Assembly (NCBI RefSeq): GCF_014193655.1 | Contig: NZ_JACHZQ010000001.1 | Location: 1,488,001 to 1,552,000, forward strand | Direction of reading: 5' to 3' | Source: Rhizobium sp. BK313 | Lineage (GTDB): Bacteria; Pseudomonadota; Alphaproteobacteria; Rhizobiales; Rhizobiaceae | DNA length: 64,000 nucleotides | Part shown: positions 1 to 8,387 of the stretch, in pieces | How positions within the stretch are numbered: position 1 is the first letter of the stretch | Layout: every line of letters begins with the position of its first letter | Made by a program: the position numbers and the translations under genes | Notes under the pieces: model-generated | Seen by the model: only the letters and a program-made list of their open reading frames with translations | Database searches by the model: none | Told to the model about the DNA's origin: nothing

Positions 1-112
1 CGATGCGCAACGCCCGGAAGAGGCCATTGCCGATGAAATTGCCGGCATCGTCGAAGAGCGGCTGACATCGGCGGAGGATATGCCAGCCGCCAGACCGGAA
101 GTGGCACAATGA
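1..112 (+). CDS. tmk: dTMP kinase, C-terminal end (partial)
   Basis: An open frame enters from the left edge (first full codon at base 2) and stops with TGA at 110-112, leaving about 36 residues. The tail is helical and acidic (it contains the run EEAIADEIAGIVEERL). The identification rests mainly on position: the stop overlaps the ATG of holB, and tmk-holB is a standard alphaproteobacterial gene pair. Thymidylate kinase phosphorylates dTMP to dTDP. No catalytic motif lies in the visible part, so the name is an inference from context. Confidence 0.6.
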   Translation, partial: DAQRPEEAIADEIAGIVEERLTSAEDMPAARPEVAQ

Positions 113-1146
113 GCGACGAGCGGCCTGGCGTTCTCGACGGTGCGATTCCGCCTCAGGATAATATCAGACTCTTCGGCCATGAGGAGGCAGAAGCCTTCCT
201 GGCGCAATCCTATCGCTCCGGCAAAGGTCACCATGCCGTCCTGATCGAAGGCCCGGAAGGCATCGGCAAGGCAACGCTCGCCTTCCGCTTCGCCAATCAT
301 GTCCTGTCTAATCCCGACCCCGCCGCAGCGCCCGAGACTCTTGGCGATCCAGATCCGGCTTCCGCCATCAGCCGGCAGATTTCCGGTGGTGCCTCGCACA
401 ATCTGCTGCATCTTGCCCGTCCCTTCGACGACAAGACCGGCAAGGTGAAGTCGGCGATTACCGTCGACGAAGTACGTCGTGCAGGCAAATTCTTCTCGCA
501 GACCTCCGGCACCGGCAACTGGCGCATCGTCATCATCGATCCGGCCGACGATCTCAATCGCAGCGCCGCCAACGCCATATTGAAGATCCTCGAGGAGCCG
601 CCGAAACGAGCGCTGTTCCTGGTGCTTTCGCACGCGCCGGGCAAGCTGCTGCCGACCATCCGCTCGCGCTGCCTGCCATTGAAGCTGGCGCCGCTGAGCG
701 ACGATGCTTTGGGGAAAGCGCTTGCGCATCTCGGTGTAAATCTGTCCTCGGGGCAGGGCGCAGAATTACTTGCGTCGGCCAAGGGCAGCGTCAGCGAGGC
801 GCTGAAACTGCTGAATTATGGGGGCGGTGAAATCGTCGCGGCGTACGAGCAAGTCATCTCGGCGGAAGGGCCTGCGGCGCGACGGGCAATGCATCGTCTC
901 GCCGACGCGCTATCGGCCAAGGAAAGCGACACGATCTTCGGCTTCTTCGTGTCCCATATCGGCGATGACATCATGGCCCGTGCTAGGGCGGCTGCGCTGG
1001 AGGGACGTCTCACAGTGGCCGAAAAACTCGCCCGCCTCTATGCTGATGTCACCGAGCGGCTCAACGTATCACAGGCCTACAATCTCGACCGCAAGCAGAC
1101 GATCATCACCATTCTCGGCGATCTCAAGCAGCAGCTTTCGGCGTAG
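109..1146 (+). CDS. holB: DNA polymerase III subunit delta prime
   Basis: 345 residues, the usual size for this clamp-loader subunit, which with the tau/gamma and delta subunits loads the sliding clamp at primer ends. An AAA+ fold is visible: a P-loop-like GPEGIGKATLAF at about residues 48-59, and the conserved stretch with NAILKILEEPP at about 157-167, followed by LSHAPGKLLPTIRSRC, where the SRC motif carries the arginine finger contributed to a neighbouring subunit. The ATG overlaps the stop of the upstream tmk frame, so the two are probably translationally coupled. The next gene points the other way, so the operon ends here. Confidence 0.95.
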   Translation: MSDERPGVLDGAIPPQDNIRLFGHEEAEAFLAQSYRSGKGHHAVLIEGPEGIGKATLAFRFANHVLSNPDPAAAPETLGDPDPASAISRQISGGASHNLLHLARPFDDKTGKVKSAITVDEVRRAGKFFSQTSGTGNWRIVIIDPADDLNRSAANAILKILEEPPKRALFLVLSHAPGKLLPTIRSRCLPLKLAPLSDDALGKALAHLGVNLSSGQGAELLASAKGSVSEALKLLNYGGGEIVAAYEQVISAEGPAARRAMHRLADALSAKESDTIFGFFVSHIGDDIMARARAAALEGRLTVAEKLARLYADVTERLNVSQAYNLDRKQTIITILGDLKQQLSA

Positions 1147-1201
1147 AGCGGCTTAACTTTTTCAGAGAAAACCGTTTCGTACCTTTGCCAGAATTGCTCT
1201 A
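1144..1201. repeat. RIME-like palindromic intergenic element
   Basis: The short gap between the convergent genes holB and the TauE-like gene is bounded by the inverted hexamers TAGAGC (1144-1149) and GCTCTA (1196-1201). Read on the minus strand, the interior contains ACGGTTTTCTCTGA. A TAGAGCAATTC start followed by a CGGTTTTC core is the style of the short mosaic palindromic elements scattered between genes in Rhizobium. The match to that family is from memory. No second full copy was found in this window. Confidence 0.4.
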
Positions 1202-2005
1202 AGGGAAGATCAGCTTCCAGGCGACGATCATCAGTGTGACGGCCAAGACGATCCGGATCAGCCGTTCGTGCAAGCGCGGCGCCAGCAGGCTGCCCGCGAC
1301 GATGCCCGGAATCGAGCCGACGAGCAGTGCAAACAGCATCGTCCAGTTGATCTCGCCGATGAACCAGTAGCCCATGCCGCCGATCAACGTCAGCGGCACC
1401 GCATGAACGATATCCGAACCGACGATCTCCCGCACATCGAGATGCGGATAGAGCACCAGCAGCACGGTGACGCCGAGCGCGCCGGCGCCGACGGACGTCA
1501 TGGTGACGAGCGTACCGAGCATAAGGCCGAGGACGAGCGTCAGCAGCGCGATGGTACGTGGTGTCAGCGTCCCGCGTTCGCCCCGCCATTTCCGGATGAC
1601 ACCCAGCACCTGCCCACGAAAAATCAGCATCAGTGATGTGAGAAATAGAAGGCAGCCGAGGGATAAAGTGATCGTATGGGCAACTGCCGGGCTCTCGCGG
1701 TTGACGCCGGCCATGATCCACAGCATGGCAAGCGCGGCCGGTACGCTGCCCGAGGCAAGCAGGCCTACCACTTTCCAGTTCACCCGCCCGTGCATGCCGT
1801 GTACGGCGGTGCCTGCCGTCTTGGTGATCGCGGCATAGAGGAGATCGGTGCCGACGGCGGTGGCCGGATGCACGCCGAACAGCAAGACCAATAACGGTGT
1901 CATCAACGAACCGCCGCCAACGCCGGTGATGCCCACCAGCATGCCGACGAAAAAACCCGAAAAGGAATAGAGGGGTTGGAAAGCGGTTGGAAAACTCAAA
2001 ACCAC
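1199..2005 (-). CDS. TauE/SafE family sulfite/organosulfonate exporter-like membrane protein
   Basis: 268 residues, almost entirely hydrophobic, with about eight predicted membrane segments. The N-terminal block FFVGMLVGITGVGGGSLMTP is the glycine-rich signature of the TauE/SafE (DUF81) family, and a second glycine-rich repeat lies near residue 165 (SVGAGALGV). Members export sulfite or sulfoacetate, or have no known substrate, and nothing nearby fixes the substrate. The start is a GTG at 2003-2005. A TTG a few codons in is an alternative. It stands alone, divergent from metG and convergent with holB. Confidence 0.88.
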   Translation of the reverse strand: MVLSFPTAFQPLYSFSGFFVGMLVGITGVGGGSLMTPLLVLLFGVHPATAVGTDLLYAAITKTAGTAVHGMHGRVNWKVVGLLASGSVPAALAMLWIMAGVNRESPAVAHTITLSLGCLLFLTSLMLIFRGQVLGVIRKWRGERGTLTPRTIALLTLVLGLMLGTLVTMTSVGAGALGVTVLLVLYPHLDVREIVGSDIVHAVPLTLIGGMGYWFIGEINWTMLFALLVGSIPGIVAGSLLAPRLHERLIRIVLAVTLMIVAWKLIFP

Positions 2006-2247
2006 GGCTCTTTCAAGCCGTTGGACAGGCTGTTAAAAATGGAAAGGGAATTCACGGCGATCTCTGTCCTGCGCTTTGGTTTTTTGCAGGGGTAAAGCCG
2101 AGGTTGGATCGAGTCAAGCGAGGACGTCCCGAGAGCGTTGAATGCTGCGAGCGCGAAACTTGGTGTTTCGCTCCCAGCAAACATGCGCTAAAGCGAGCGG
2201 GTGCAAGAATAACAATGACGAAACCGTAAAGCGGACCATTGCCTGAT

Positions 2248-3801
2248 ATGACCGATAAGACCCCGTTCTACATCACCACCGCGATCGCTTACCCCAACGG
2301 CAAGCCGCATATCGGCCATGCCTATGAGCTGATTGCCACCGACGCCATGGCGCGTTTCCAGCGGCTGGACGGGCTCGACGTCTTTTTTCTGACAGGCACG
2401 GACGAACACGGCCAGAAGATGCAGCAGACGGCGCGCGCCGAAGGGCTGGCGCCGCAGGAGCTTGCCGACCGTAATTCCGGCGAATTCCAGGCGATGGGCA
2501 AGTTGCTCAACGCCTCGAACGACGACTTCATCCGCACGACCCAGGCGCGCCATCACGAGACCTCCCAGAACATCTGGAATCTGATGGCCGATGCCGGCGA
2601 CATCTACAAGGATTCCTATGCCGGCTGGTATTCGGTGCGCGACGAGGCCTATTACCAGGAAAATGAAACCGAGCTTCGCGCCGATGGCGTGCGCTACGGG
2701 CCTCAGGGCACACCGGTCGAATGGGTGCAGGAAGAAAGCTATTTCTTCAAGCTCTCGGAATACCAGGACCGCTTGCTGAAGCACTATGAAGAGAATCCCG
2801 ATTTCATCGGTCCGGCCGAGCGCCGCAACGAGGTGATCTCTTTCGTCAAATCAGGCCTCAAGGACCTGTCGATCTCACGCACGACGTTCGATTGGGGCAT
2901 CAAGGTGCCGAACGATCCCGCGCATGTCATGTATGTCTGGGTCGACGCGCTGACGAACTACATCACGGCAACCGGCTATATCGAGGATCGCAACAATCCG
3001 CGGGCGAAATACTGGCCTGCCGATGTGCACATCATCGGCAAGGACATCATCCGCTTCCACGCCGTCTACTGGCCGGCCTTCCTGATGTCCGCGAAGCTGC
3101 CGCTGCCGAAGCGCGTCTATGCCCATGGCTTCCTGCTCAACAAGGGCGAGAAGATGTCGAAATCGCTCGGCAACGTCGTCGATCCGGTCAATCTGGTGAA
3201 CCATTTCGGCCTCGACCAGGTGCGCTATTTCTTCCTGCGCGAAGTCTCCTTCGGCCAAGACGGCAGCTATAGCGAAGAGGCGATCGGCACCCGCATCAAC
3301 TCCGACCTTGCCAACGGCATCGGCAACCTCGCCAGCCGCTCGCTGTCGATGATCGTCAAGAATTGCGATGGCAAGATCCCGGAACCCGGAGAGCTGACCG
3401 ATGAGGACAAGGCCTTGCTGGCGCAAGCCGATGCGCTGCTGGCGTCCACGCGCGAGGACATGGGCAAGCAGCTCATCCACCGCGCGCTCGGTTCGATCAT
3501 CGCCGTTGTTTCCGAAAGCGACCGCTATTTCGCCAGCCAGGAGCCCTGGGCGCTGAAGAAAACCGATCCGGCTCGTATGGCAACCGTGCTCTACGTCACC
3601 GCCGATGTCGTCCGCCAGATCGGCATTCTCCTGCAGCCCTTCATGCCGGAATCTTCGGCAAAGCTGCTGGATCTGATCGCCATCCCGGCCGATAAGCGCG
3701 ATTTCGCAGCACTCGGCGAGGCTGGCCGCCTCGTCCCCGGAACGCCTTTGGAAGCGCCCAAACCGGTCTTCCCGCGCTATGTGGCGCCGGAAGTCGAATA
3801 A
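2248..3801 (+). CDS. metG: methionine--tRNA ligase
   Basis: Class I aminoacyl-tRNA synthetase charging tRNA-Met. The HIGH motif is at residues 21-24 and KMSKS at about 302-306. I start at the ATG at 2248 ([11 protein letters not shown]), giving 517 residues. A TTG three codons upstream (2239) would also be open. There is no C-terminal EMAP-like tRNA-binding domain. The connective-peptide region, where zinc-type MetRS enzymes have a CxxC pair after YxGxY, here reads [13 protein letters not shown], so the cysteines are absent. It is the first gene of a likely operon with tatD 14 bases downstream. A stem-loop (about 2149-2173) lies in the leader, with no regulator motif I recognise. Confidence 0.97.
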   Translation: MTDKTPFYITTAIAYPNGKPHIGHAYELIATDAMARFQRLDGLDVFFLTGTDEHGQKMQQTARAEGLAPQELADRNSGEFQAMGKLLNASNDDFIRTTQARHHETSQNIWNLMADAGDIYKDSYAGWYSVRDEAYYQENETELRADGVRYGPQGTPVEWVQEESYFFKLSEYQDRLLKHYEENPDFIGPAERRNEVISFVKSGLKDLSISRTTFDWGIKVPNDPAHVMYVWVDALTNYITATGYIEDRNNPRAKYWPADVHIIGKDIIRFHAVYWPAFLMSAKLPLPKRVYAHGFLLNKGEKMSKSLGNVVDPVNLVNHFGLDQVRYFFLREVSFGQDGSYSEEAIGTRINSDLANGIGNLASRSLSMIVKNCDGKIPEPGELTDEDKALLAQADALLASTREDMGKQLIHRALGSIIAVVSESDRYFASQEPWALKKTDPARMATVLYVTADVVRQIGILLQPFMPESSAKLLDLIAIPADKRDFAALGEAGRLVPGTPLEAPKPVFPRYVAPEVE

Positions 3802-3815
3802 GGGTCTCTATCGCC

Positions 3816-4598
3816 ATGTTGATCGATACGCACTGCCATCTGGATTTTGCCGATTTCGCGGAGGAACGCGACACGATCGTTTCGCGCGCCCATGAGGTCG
3901 GCGTCAAGCAGATGGTCACCATCTCGACCCGTGTCCGCAAGCTCGACGGGTTGCTGGCGATCACCGAACGATATCCATCCGTCTTCTGCTCGGTCGGCAC
4001 GCATCCGAACAATGCCGACCAGGAATTGGATATCCAGATCGAGGATCTGGTGCGACTGGCGAAGCAGCACGAGAAGATCGTGGCGATCGGCGAGGCCGGG
4101 CTGGACTATTTCTACGATACGGTGAAGCCGGAAGACCAGAAGACCGGCTTCCTGCGCCACATCGCGGCTGCGCGCGAAACACAACTGCCGCTGGTCATCC
4201 ACAGCCGCAGCGCCGACGAGGACATGGCGGCGATCCTGACGGAGGAGACGGGGAAGGGGGCCTTCCCCTTCATCCTGCATTGCTTCTCCTCCGGCCCGGC
4301 CCTCGCCCGCACCGGCGTAGAACTCGGCGGCTACGTCTCCTTTTCCGGCATCCTGACTTTCCCGAAGTCCGATGAGCTGCGCGAGATCGCCAAGACGATC
4401 CCGCATGACAGGTTGCTGGTCGAGACCGACGCGCCGTATCTTGCGCCGAAGCGCTGGCGCGGCAAGCGCAACGAGCCGTCCTATGTGGTCAATACCGCCG
4501 AGGTGCTGGCGGATACGATCGGCGTCAGCATGGACGAGGTCGCTGCGATCACTACCGAAAATGCGTTCCGTTGTTTCTCCAGGATGACGAGGGTCTGA
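3816..4598 (+). CDS. tatD: TatD family metal-dependent hydrolase (DNase)
   Basis: 260 residues of amidohydrolase TIM-barrel type. Metal ligands are visible in order: the DTHCHLDF pair (His6, His8), GEAGLDYF near residue 92, the histidines in LVIHSRSA and ILHCFSS, and the aspartate in LVETDAPYLAP near residue 205. TatD proteins are Mg-dependent 3'-5' exonucleases or deoxyribonucleases linked to DNA quality control. Despite the name they are not part of protein export. It sits 14 bases after metG and 4 bases before the next hydrolase, the usual alphaproteobacterial order (metG-tatD-MBL), so co-transcription is likely. Confidence 0.95.
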   Translation: MLIDTHCHLDFADFAEERDTIVSRAHEVGVKQMVTISTRVRKLDGLLAITERYPSVFCSVGTHPNNADQELDIQIEDLVRLAKQHEKIVAIGEAGLDYFYDTVKPEDQKTGFLRHIAAARETQLPLVIHSRSADEDMAAILTEETGKGAFPFILHCFSSGPALARTGVELGGYVSFSGILTFPKSDELREIAKTIPHDRLLVETDAPYLAPKRWRGKRNEPSYVVNTAEVLADTIGVSMDEVAAITTENAFRCFSRMTRV

Positions 4599-4602
4599 CG
4601 GC

Positions 4603-5430
4603 GTGACACACCGGCGGCGCTTCACCATATTGGGCTGCTCGTCGTCGCCGGGCGTGCCGCGCATTACCGGCGACTGGGGCGCTTGCGACCCGAAGAACCC
4701 GAAAAACCGGCGCACGCGCTCCGCCTTCATGATTGAGCAGATTGCGCCGGATGGCGGCGTTACCACCGTCGTCGTCGATACCGGCCCGGATTTTCGCGAG
4801 CAGATGATCCGCGCCGGCGTCGGCTCCGTCGACGCGGTACTCTATACACACGCCCATGCCGATCATATTCACGGTATCGACGATCTGCGCGGTTTCTTCC
4901 ACAACTCGCATGAGCGCATTCCGATCTATGCCGATCAGCCAACCATGGACCGCATCCGCGAAGGCTTCGGCTATTGCCTGGAAACGCCGGCGGGCAGCAA
5001 CTATCCGCCGATCGTCCGGCCGATCATCATCGAAAGCCTGGATAAGAGTTTCACGGTCGAAGGGCCGGGTGGTCCGATCAGCTTCTGGCCGCACAAGCAG
5101 CAACATGGCGACATCCATTCGCTCGGCTTTCGTATTGGCGCGCTCGCTTATTGCAGCGATATCAGCGACTTCCCGGCGGAATCTGTCGAGCGGGTTCAAA
5201 ACCTCGATGTTCTGATCATCGATGCGCTGCAATACCGGCCGCATCCAAGCCATCTCTCGCTGGAGCAATCGCTCGCCTGGATCGAGCGGCTGCAGCCAAG
5301 ACGCGCGATCCTGACGCATATGCACACACCGCTCGATTACGCGACCGTGCTTGCGGAAACACCCGACAATGTCGAACCGGCCTACGATCAGATGCGGATC
5401 GAGCTCGATGTGGAGGATGATGATCTATGA
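4603..5430 (+). CDS. MBL-fold metallo-hydrolase (PhnP/RNase Z-like)
   Basis: 275 residues starting at GTG (4603-4605), four bases after the tatD stop. The metallo-beta-lactamase signature HAHADHIHGIDDLRGF lies near residues 85-100 and supplies the HxHxDH metal site. ALAYCSDISDFP and the late ILTHMHTPLDY give the further aspartate and histidine ligands. The N-terminal LGCSSSPGVPRI is typical of the PhnP-like branch, which includes cyclic phosphodiesterases. There are no phn genes here. The position behind tatD points to nucleic-acid or nucleotide turnover, but the substrate is unknown. The stop overlaps the start of the next gene (ATGA). Confidence 0.9.
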   Translation: MTHRRRFTILGCSSSPGVPRITGDWGACDPKNPKNRRTRSAFMIEQIAPDGGVTTVVVDTGPDFREQMIRAGVGSVDAVLYTHAHADHIHGIDDLRGFFHNSHERIPIYADQPTMDRIREGFGYCLETPAGSNYPPIVRPIIIESLDKSFTVEGPGGPISFWPHKQQHGDIHSLGFRIGALAYCSDISDFPAESVERVQNLDVLIIDALQYRPHPSHLSLEQSLAWIERLQPRRAILTHMHTPLDYATVLAETPDNVEPAYDQMRIELDVEDDDL

Positions 5431-5918
5431 GCGAGGACAGCAAGAAGCTTTCCAGCCTTGAGCGCGTGGAACAGGCGGCCCGTGATCTCGGTCTCGACAT
5501 CGCCATCAAGCGTATGGAGCAATCGACCCGCACGGCTGAGGAAGCGGCCAATGCGGCTGGGTGCGTCGTCGGCCAGATCGTCAAATCGCTGGTTTTCGTC
5601 AACGCGGAGACTCACGACTTGACGCTTCTACTTGTTTCCGGCGCCCACAATGCCGATACGGCTTATATTTCAGCCAATTATAGTCTGCATCTAAAGCGCG
5701 CCGACATCGACCGTGTCCGTGACGAAACCGGCTTCGCGATCGGTGGGGTCGGTCCGATCGGCCATCGCGTGAATCTACCGGTTTTCATCGACGAAAGCTT
5801 GTTGGGCTATGACCAAGTCTGGTGCGCAGCAGGACGGCCGGATAGCATCTTTGCCTGCGATCCCAAGATTTTGGCGGAGAAGATCGGAGCCAAGATTATT
5901 CGCGTAAAGCCCAGCTGA
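5427..5918 (+). CDS. YbaK/EbsC-family aminoacyl-tRNA deacylase
   Basis: 163 residues with the YbaK/ProX editing-domain layout: an N-terminal helix, then AANAAGCVVGQIVKSLVF with the lysine that is invariant in trans-editing deacylases, and VGPIGHRVNLPVFID with the GXXXP-type loop. Such proteins hydrolyse mischarged tRNA-Pro (Ala- or Cys-tRNA-Pro), but which one cannot be read from sequence alone. The ATG overlaps the stop of the MBL gene by four bases, making it the last gene of the metG-tatD-MBL operon. It therefore travels with a tRNA synthetase gene, which fits a translation-quality role. Confidence 0.9.
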   Translation: MSEDSKKLSSLERVEQAARDLGLDIAIKRMEQSTRTAEEAANAAGCVVGQIVKSLVFVNAETHDLTLLLVSGAHNADTAYISANYSLHLKRADIDRVRDETGFAIGGVGPIGHRVNLPVFIDESLLGYDQVWCAAGRPDSIFACDPKILAEKIGAKIIRVKPS

Positions 5919-6043
5919 AGGCGGGTCCAGCACACTTCCAACATGGCTTTTAGTTCCATAATCTATCTTATCTGATTTTCAGCGTACCTTTGGGGTGGGT
6001 TCTATTTTCAAGTGCTGCCGACGCTCCTCCCTTCTTCGTTTGC

Positions 6044-6078
6044 CGTCGTCGCAAAAAATCAGAAGTTTTGCGACGACG
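6044..6078 (-). terminator. 13-bp perfect inverted repeat, probable ddl terminator
   Basis: CGTCGTCGCAAAA (6044-6056) is the exact reverse complement of TTTTGCGACGACG (6066-6078), with a 9-base loop. It lies between the convergent YbaK and ddl genes, about 18 bases after the ddl stop. There is no T-run after the stem on either strand beyond the T-rich inner part of the hairpin, so it may be a bidirectional 3'-end hairpin rather than a classical intrinsic terminator. Confidence 0.5.
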
Positions 6079-6095
6079 ACACTGCGCGTTGGGTT

Positions 6096-7172
6096 TTATC
6101 GGCTGGCTCGTGCCAACCCATGCGCTACAAGCCGATCGATGATTTCGGCATAGCTGACACCGCTTGCTACCATCGCCTTGGAATACATGCTGATATCGGT
6201 GAAGCCCGGAATCGTGTTGATCTCGTTGACGAGAAACTGCATGTCGGCGGTCACGAAGAAATCGACGCGAGCCATGCCATCGCAGCCAGCTGCCCGGAAG
6301 GCATTGCCCGCCATCTCGCGGATCCGGCGCTCGACCTCCTCCGGCAGTTCGGCCGGCACTTTCAAAGCCGCGCCGTCCGCGTCGATATATTTTGCGTCGT
6401 AGCTGTAGAAGCCATGGCTTTCCGCCGGCACGATCTCGCCTGGGCGCGAAACGAACAGCCCGCCCGCCGTATCCTCCAGCACGCTGCATTCGATCTCGCG
6501 GCCCCGGATGAACTCCTCCGCAAGCAGCTTGCGGTCATGCTTAAAGCCTTCCGCGAGCGCCGCCTCATATTCACCGGCCGTCGCAACCTTGCTGACGCCC
6601 ACAGACGATCCCTGCCGCGCCGGCTTGATGAAGACGGGGAGCCCGAGGACGCGTTCGAGATCGGCGAAGGAAGGCCGGTTGTCCTCGTGAATGGTGACCG
6701 AACGTGCGGTTGCCAGCCCCGCCTCCTTCAGCAACCGCTTGGCGATGTCCTTGTCCAGTGCTGCAGCCGAACCGAGAATGCCGCATCCGGCAAGCGGTAC
6801 CCGCGCGACTTCGGCCAGCCCTTGCACCGAGCCGTCCTCGCCGTGCAGGCCATGCAGGACAGGAAACAGGATATCGATCTTCGGCAGGTCGTGGGCACTA
6901 TCGCCGGACGGAATCGCGATCATCCGCCCGCGCCCGCCGGGCACAAGGCAGACTTCCGTGCCGCTCTCCGGCGTCGACAGCTTTCCATCTTCGAAGGAGC
7001 TCAGGAGCCATTTTCCCTCACGAGTGACGAAGACGGGCACGGCATCGTATTTGGCGGGCGGCAAAGCACGCATCACATTCGTCGCAGAAAGCACCGAAAC
7101 GTCGTGCTCGGCGGAACGTCCGCCGAAAAGCACGGCGATGCGCAGTTTCGAAGGGGCCGCGGCGTCGGTCAT
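6096..7172 (-). CDS. ddl: D-alanine--D-alanine ligase (DdlA-type)
   Basis: ATP-grasp ligase making the D-Ala-D-Ala dipeptide of peptidoglycan. It starts at the ATG at 7172 (MTDAAAPSKLRIAVLFGG), preceded by a GGAG-type ribosome site, and gives 358 residues, the longer DdlA/Van-like form. Visible motifs are the N-terminal GGRSAEHDVSVLSA, LHGLHGEDGSVQGL, the ATP-grasp stretch PVFIKPARQGSSVGVSKV, ARVDFFVT, and VNEINTIPGFTDISMY with the metal-binding Glu/Asn pair. Rhizobia normally also carry ddlB in the mur-fts cluster, so this is probably a second isozyme. It is alone, separated by 262 bases from the next gene. Confidence 0.95.
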   Translation of the reverse strand: MTDAAAPSKLRIAVLFGGRSAEHDVSVLSATNVMRALPPAKYDAVPVFVTREGKWLLSSFEDGKLSTPESGTEVCLVPGGRGRMIAIPSGDSAHDLPKIDILFPVLHGLHGEDGSVQGLAEVARVPLAGCGILGSAAALDKDIAKRLLKEAGLATARSVTIHEDNRPSFADLERVLGLPVFIKPARQGSSVGVSKVATAGEYEAALAEGFKHDRKLLAEEFIRGREIECSVLEDTAGGLFVSRPGEIVPAESHGFYSYDAKYIDADGAALKVPAELPEEVERRIREMAGNAFRAAGCDGMARVDFFVTADMQFLVNEINTIPGFTDISMYSKAMVASGVSYAEIIDRLVAHGLARASR

Positions 7173-7383
7173 TAACGATCTCCGGAATTGTTTAGAGTTG
7201 GCAGGACTTAGAAGCTGGCCGCAATGCAGCAATTGGCGAGAAAACGGTCGAAGGTGGCAAGTGGCAGTGTCATCTCCGATCTTTCCGGCTGAAGTGCGGC
7301 AAAGTCGGCTCCCGACCGCCCGCTGGCGGATCAAAGCCGACGAGCCTTCAAATGCCATTCCGGTGCGTTATCCGGTCACTTCC

Positions 7384-7411
7384 GCCATGCCCGGCGGGTG
7401 CCGGGAATGGC
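7384..7411 (-). terminator. hairpin downstream of the reductase gene
   Basis: GCCAT then CCCGGC (7384-7388, 7390-7395) pair with GCCGGG then ATGGC (7400-7405, 7407-7411) around a GGGT loop, with one mismatch in the stem. It lies 24 bases past the stop of the minus-strand reductase gene. No T-run follows. It is either a Rho-independent terminator without a tail or a 3'-end stabilising hairpin. Confidence 0.45.
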
Positions 7412-7434
7412 GGGATCATTCCGTCATTCGCCGG

Positions 7435-8091
7435 CTACTCCAAGCTTTGACGGCGCCGGATCTCGGCCTCGGACGGGTCCTGCAGGGCAAAGGAACCGGT
7501 CTTGATGTCGCCGGCCGGTTCGTAAGTTGCCATGATCACCCCGCTTGGAAAGGATTGTGAGCGGATGAGCTTCAGCGCGGCCGGAACGGTTCCGTCGCCG
7601 AAAAGTCTCTTTCCCTTGCCCAGCATCAGAGGGAAGATCAGCACAGTGTATTCATCGATCAATCGGTGACGAAGCAGGGTCTGAATAAGATTGCTGCTCC
7701 CCTGGATCAGGAGATCCGGCCCCTCGCCCTTCTTAAGCTCCGTCAGCGCTGCCGTAACATCAGCGCCAAGCCATCGGCTGTTGTTCCAGCTGAGCGTGGC
7801 ATCGTCGTGGCTCGCAACATATTTGGTGACTTTGTTGAACAACACGGCGATAGGGTCCTCTTCGCCGGCATAGGGCCAGTGGGCGGCAAAGATATCGTAG
7901 GTCTTGCGGCCAAGCAGCAGGTCGAACGGCTTTCCGAATATCTGATCCAAGGCTGCACCCGTCGCTTCATCGAAATAAGGGAACGTCCAGCCGCCGAACT
8001 GGAATCCGCCGGTCGGATCTTCTTCCGGACCGCCCGGCGCCTGCATGACGCCGTCGAGGCTGACGAATGTAGCTGCAATGATCCTGCGCAT
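7435..8091 (-). CDS. dihydrofolate reductase family protein (RibD C-terminal domain)
   Basis: 218 residues from the ATG at 8091 (MRRIIAATFVSLDGVMQAPGG). That start is chosen because GGAGG sits 5 bases before it. An ATG four codons further up is possible. The fold is the RibD-C/DHFR-like NADPH-binding reductase: SLDGVMQ near the N-terminus, LLLGRKTYDIFAAHWP near residue 65, and LLIQGSSNLIQTLL followed by PLMLGKGKRLF near 145-180. Proteins of this stand-alone type are common and mostly uncharacterised. They are not the folate enzyme FolA or the full riboflavin RibD. The substrate is unknown. Confidence 0.88.
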   Translation of the reverse strand: MRRIIAATFVSLDGVMQAPGGPEEDPTGGFQFGGWTFPYFDEATGAALDQIFGKPFDLLLGRKTYDIFAAHWPYAGEEDPIAVLFNKVTKYVASHDDATLSWNNSRWLGADVTAALTELKKGEGPDLLIQGSSNLIQTLLRHRLIDEYTVLIFPLMLGKGKRLFGDGTVPAALKLIRSQSFPSGVIMATYEPAGDIKTGSFALQDPSEAEIRRRQSLE

Positions 8092-8387
8092 GACGTCCTC
8101 CATGAACTTCGGGGATGTTGATCCAAGGACGTTTCCCTTCGGATGAAACCGACAGGCGCCCGGAATTTTTGTCTGAGGCAAGCTACTCGAAGGCTCGCGT
8201 ATGTCTTTCGGACCTTCACGGAATACCGATGCTCTGCGAACACGCAATCTAACGTCCAGGTAGCACTTGTGACCAATTGACTCTTGAATGACAGGCTGGA
8301 ATCGGCGACATTCGTCCTACCAATATTTCCTTTGCGATCCGAACCCGATTTCGGGCCCGCCTCGTTCGAAAATGCCTGGATAAAAGC

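Noticed and set aside
2149..2173. Stem-loop in the metG leader as a SAM riboswitch or T-box
   Set aside because: A single short imperfect hairpin without any conserved core; T-boxes are not expected in this group.
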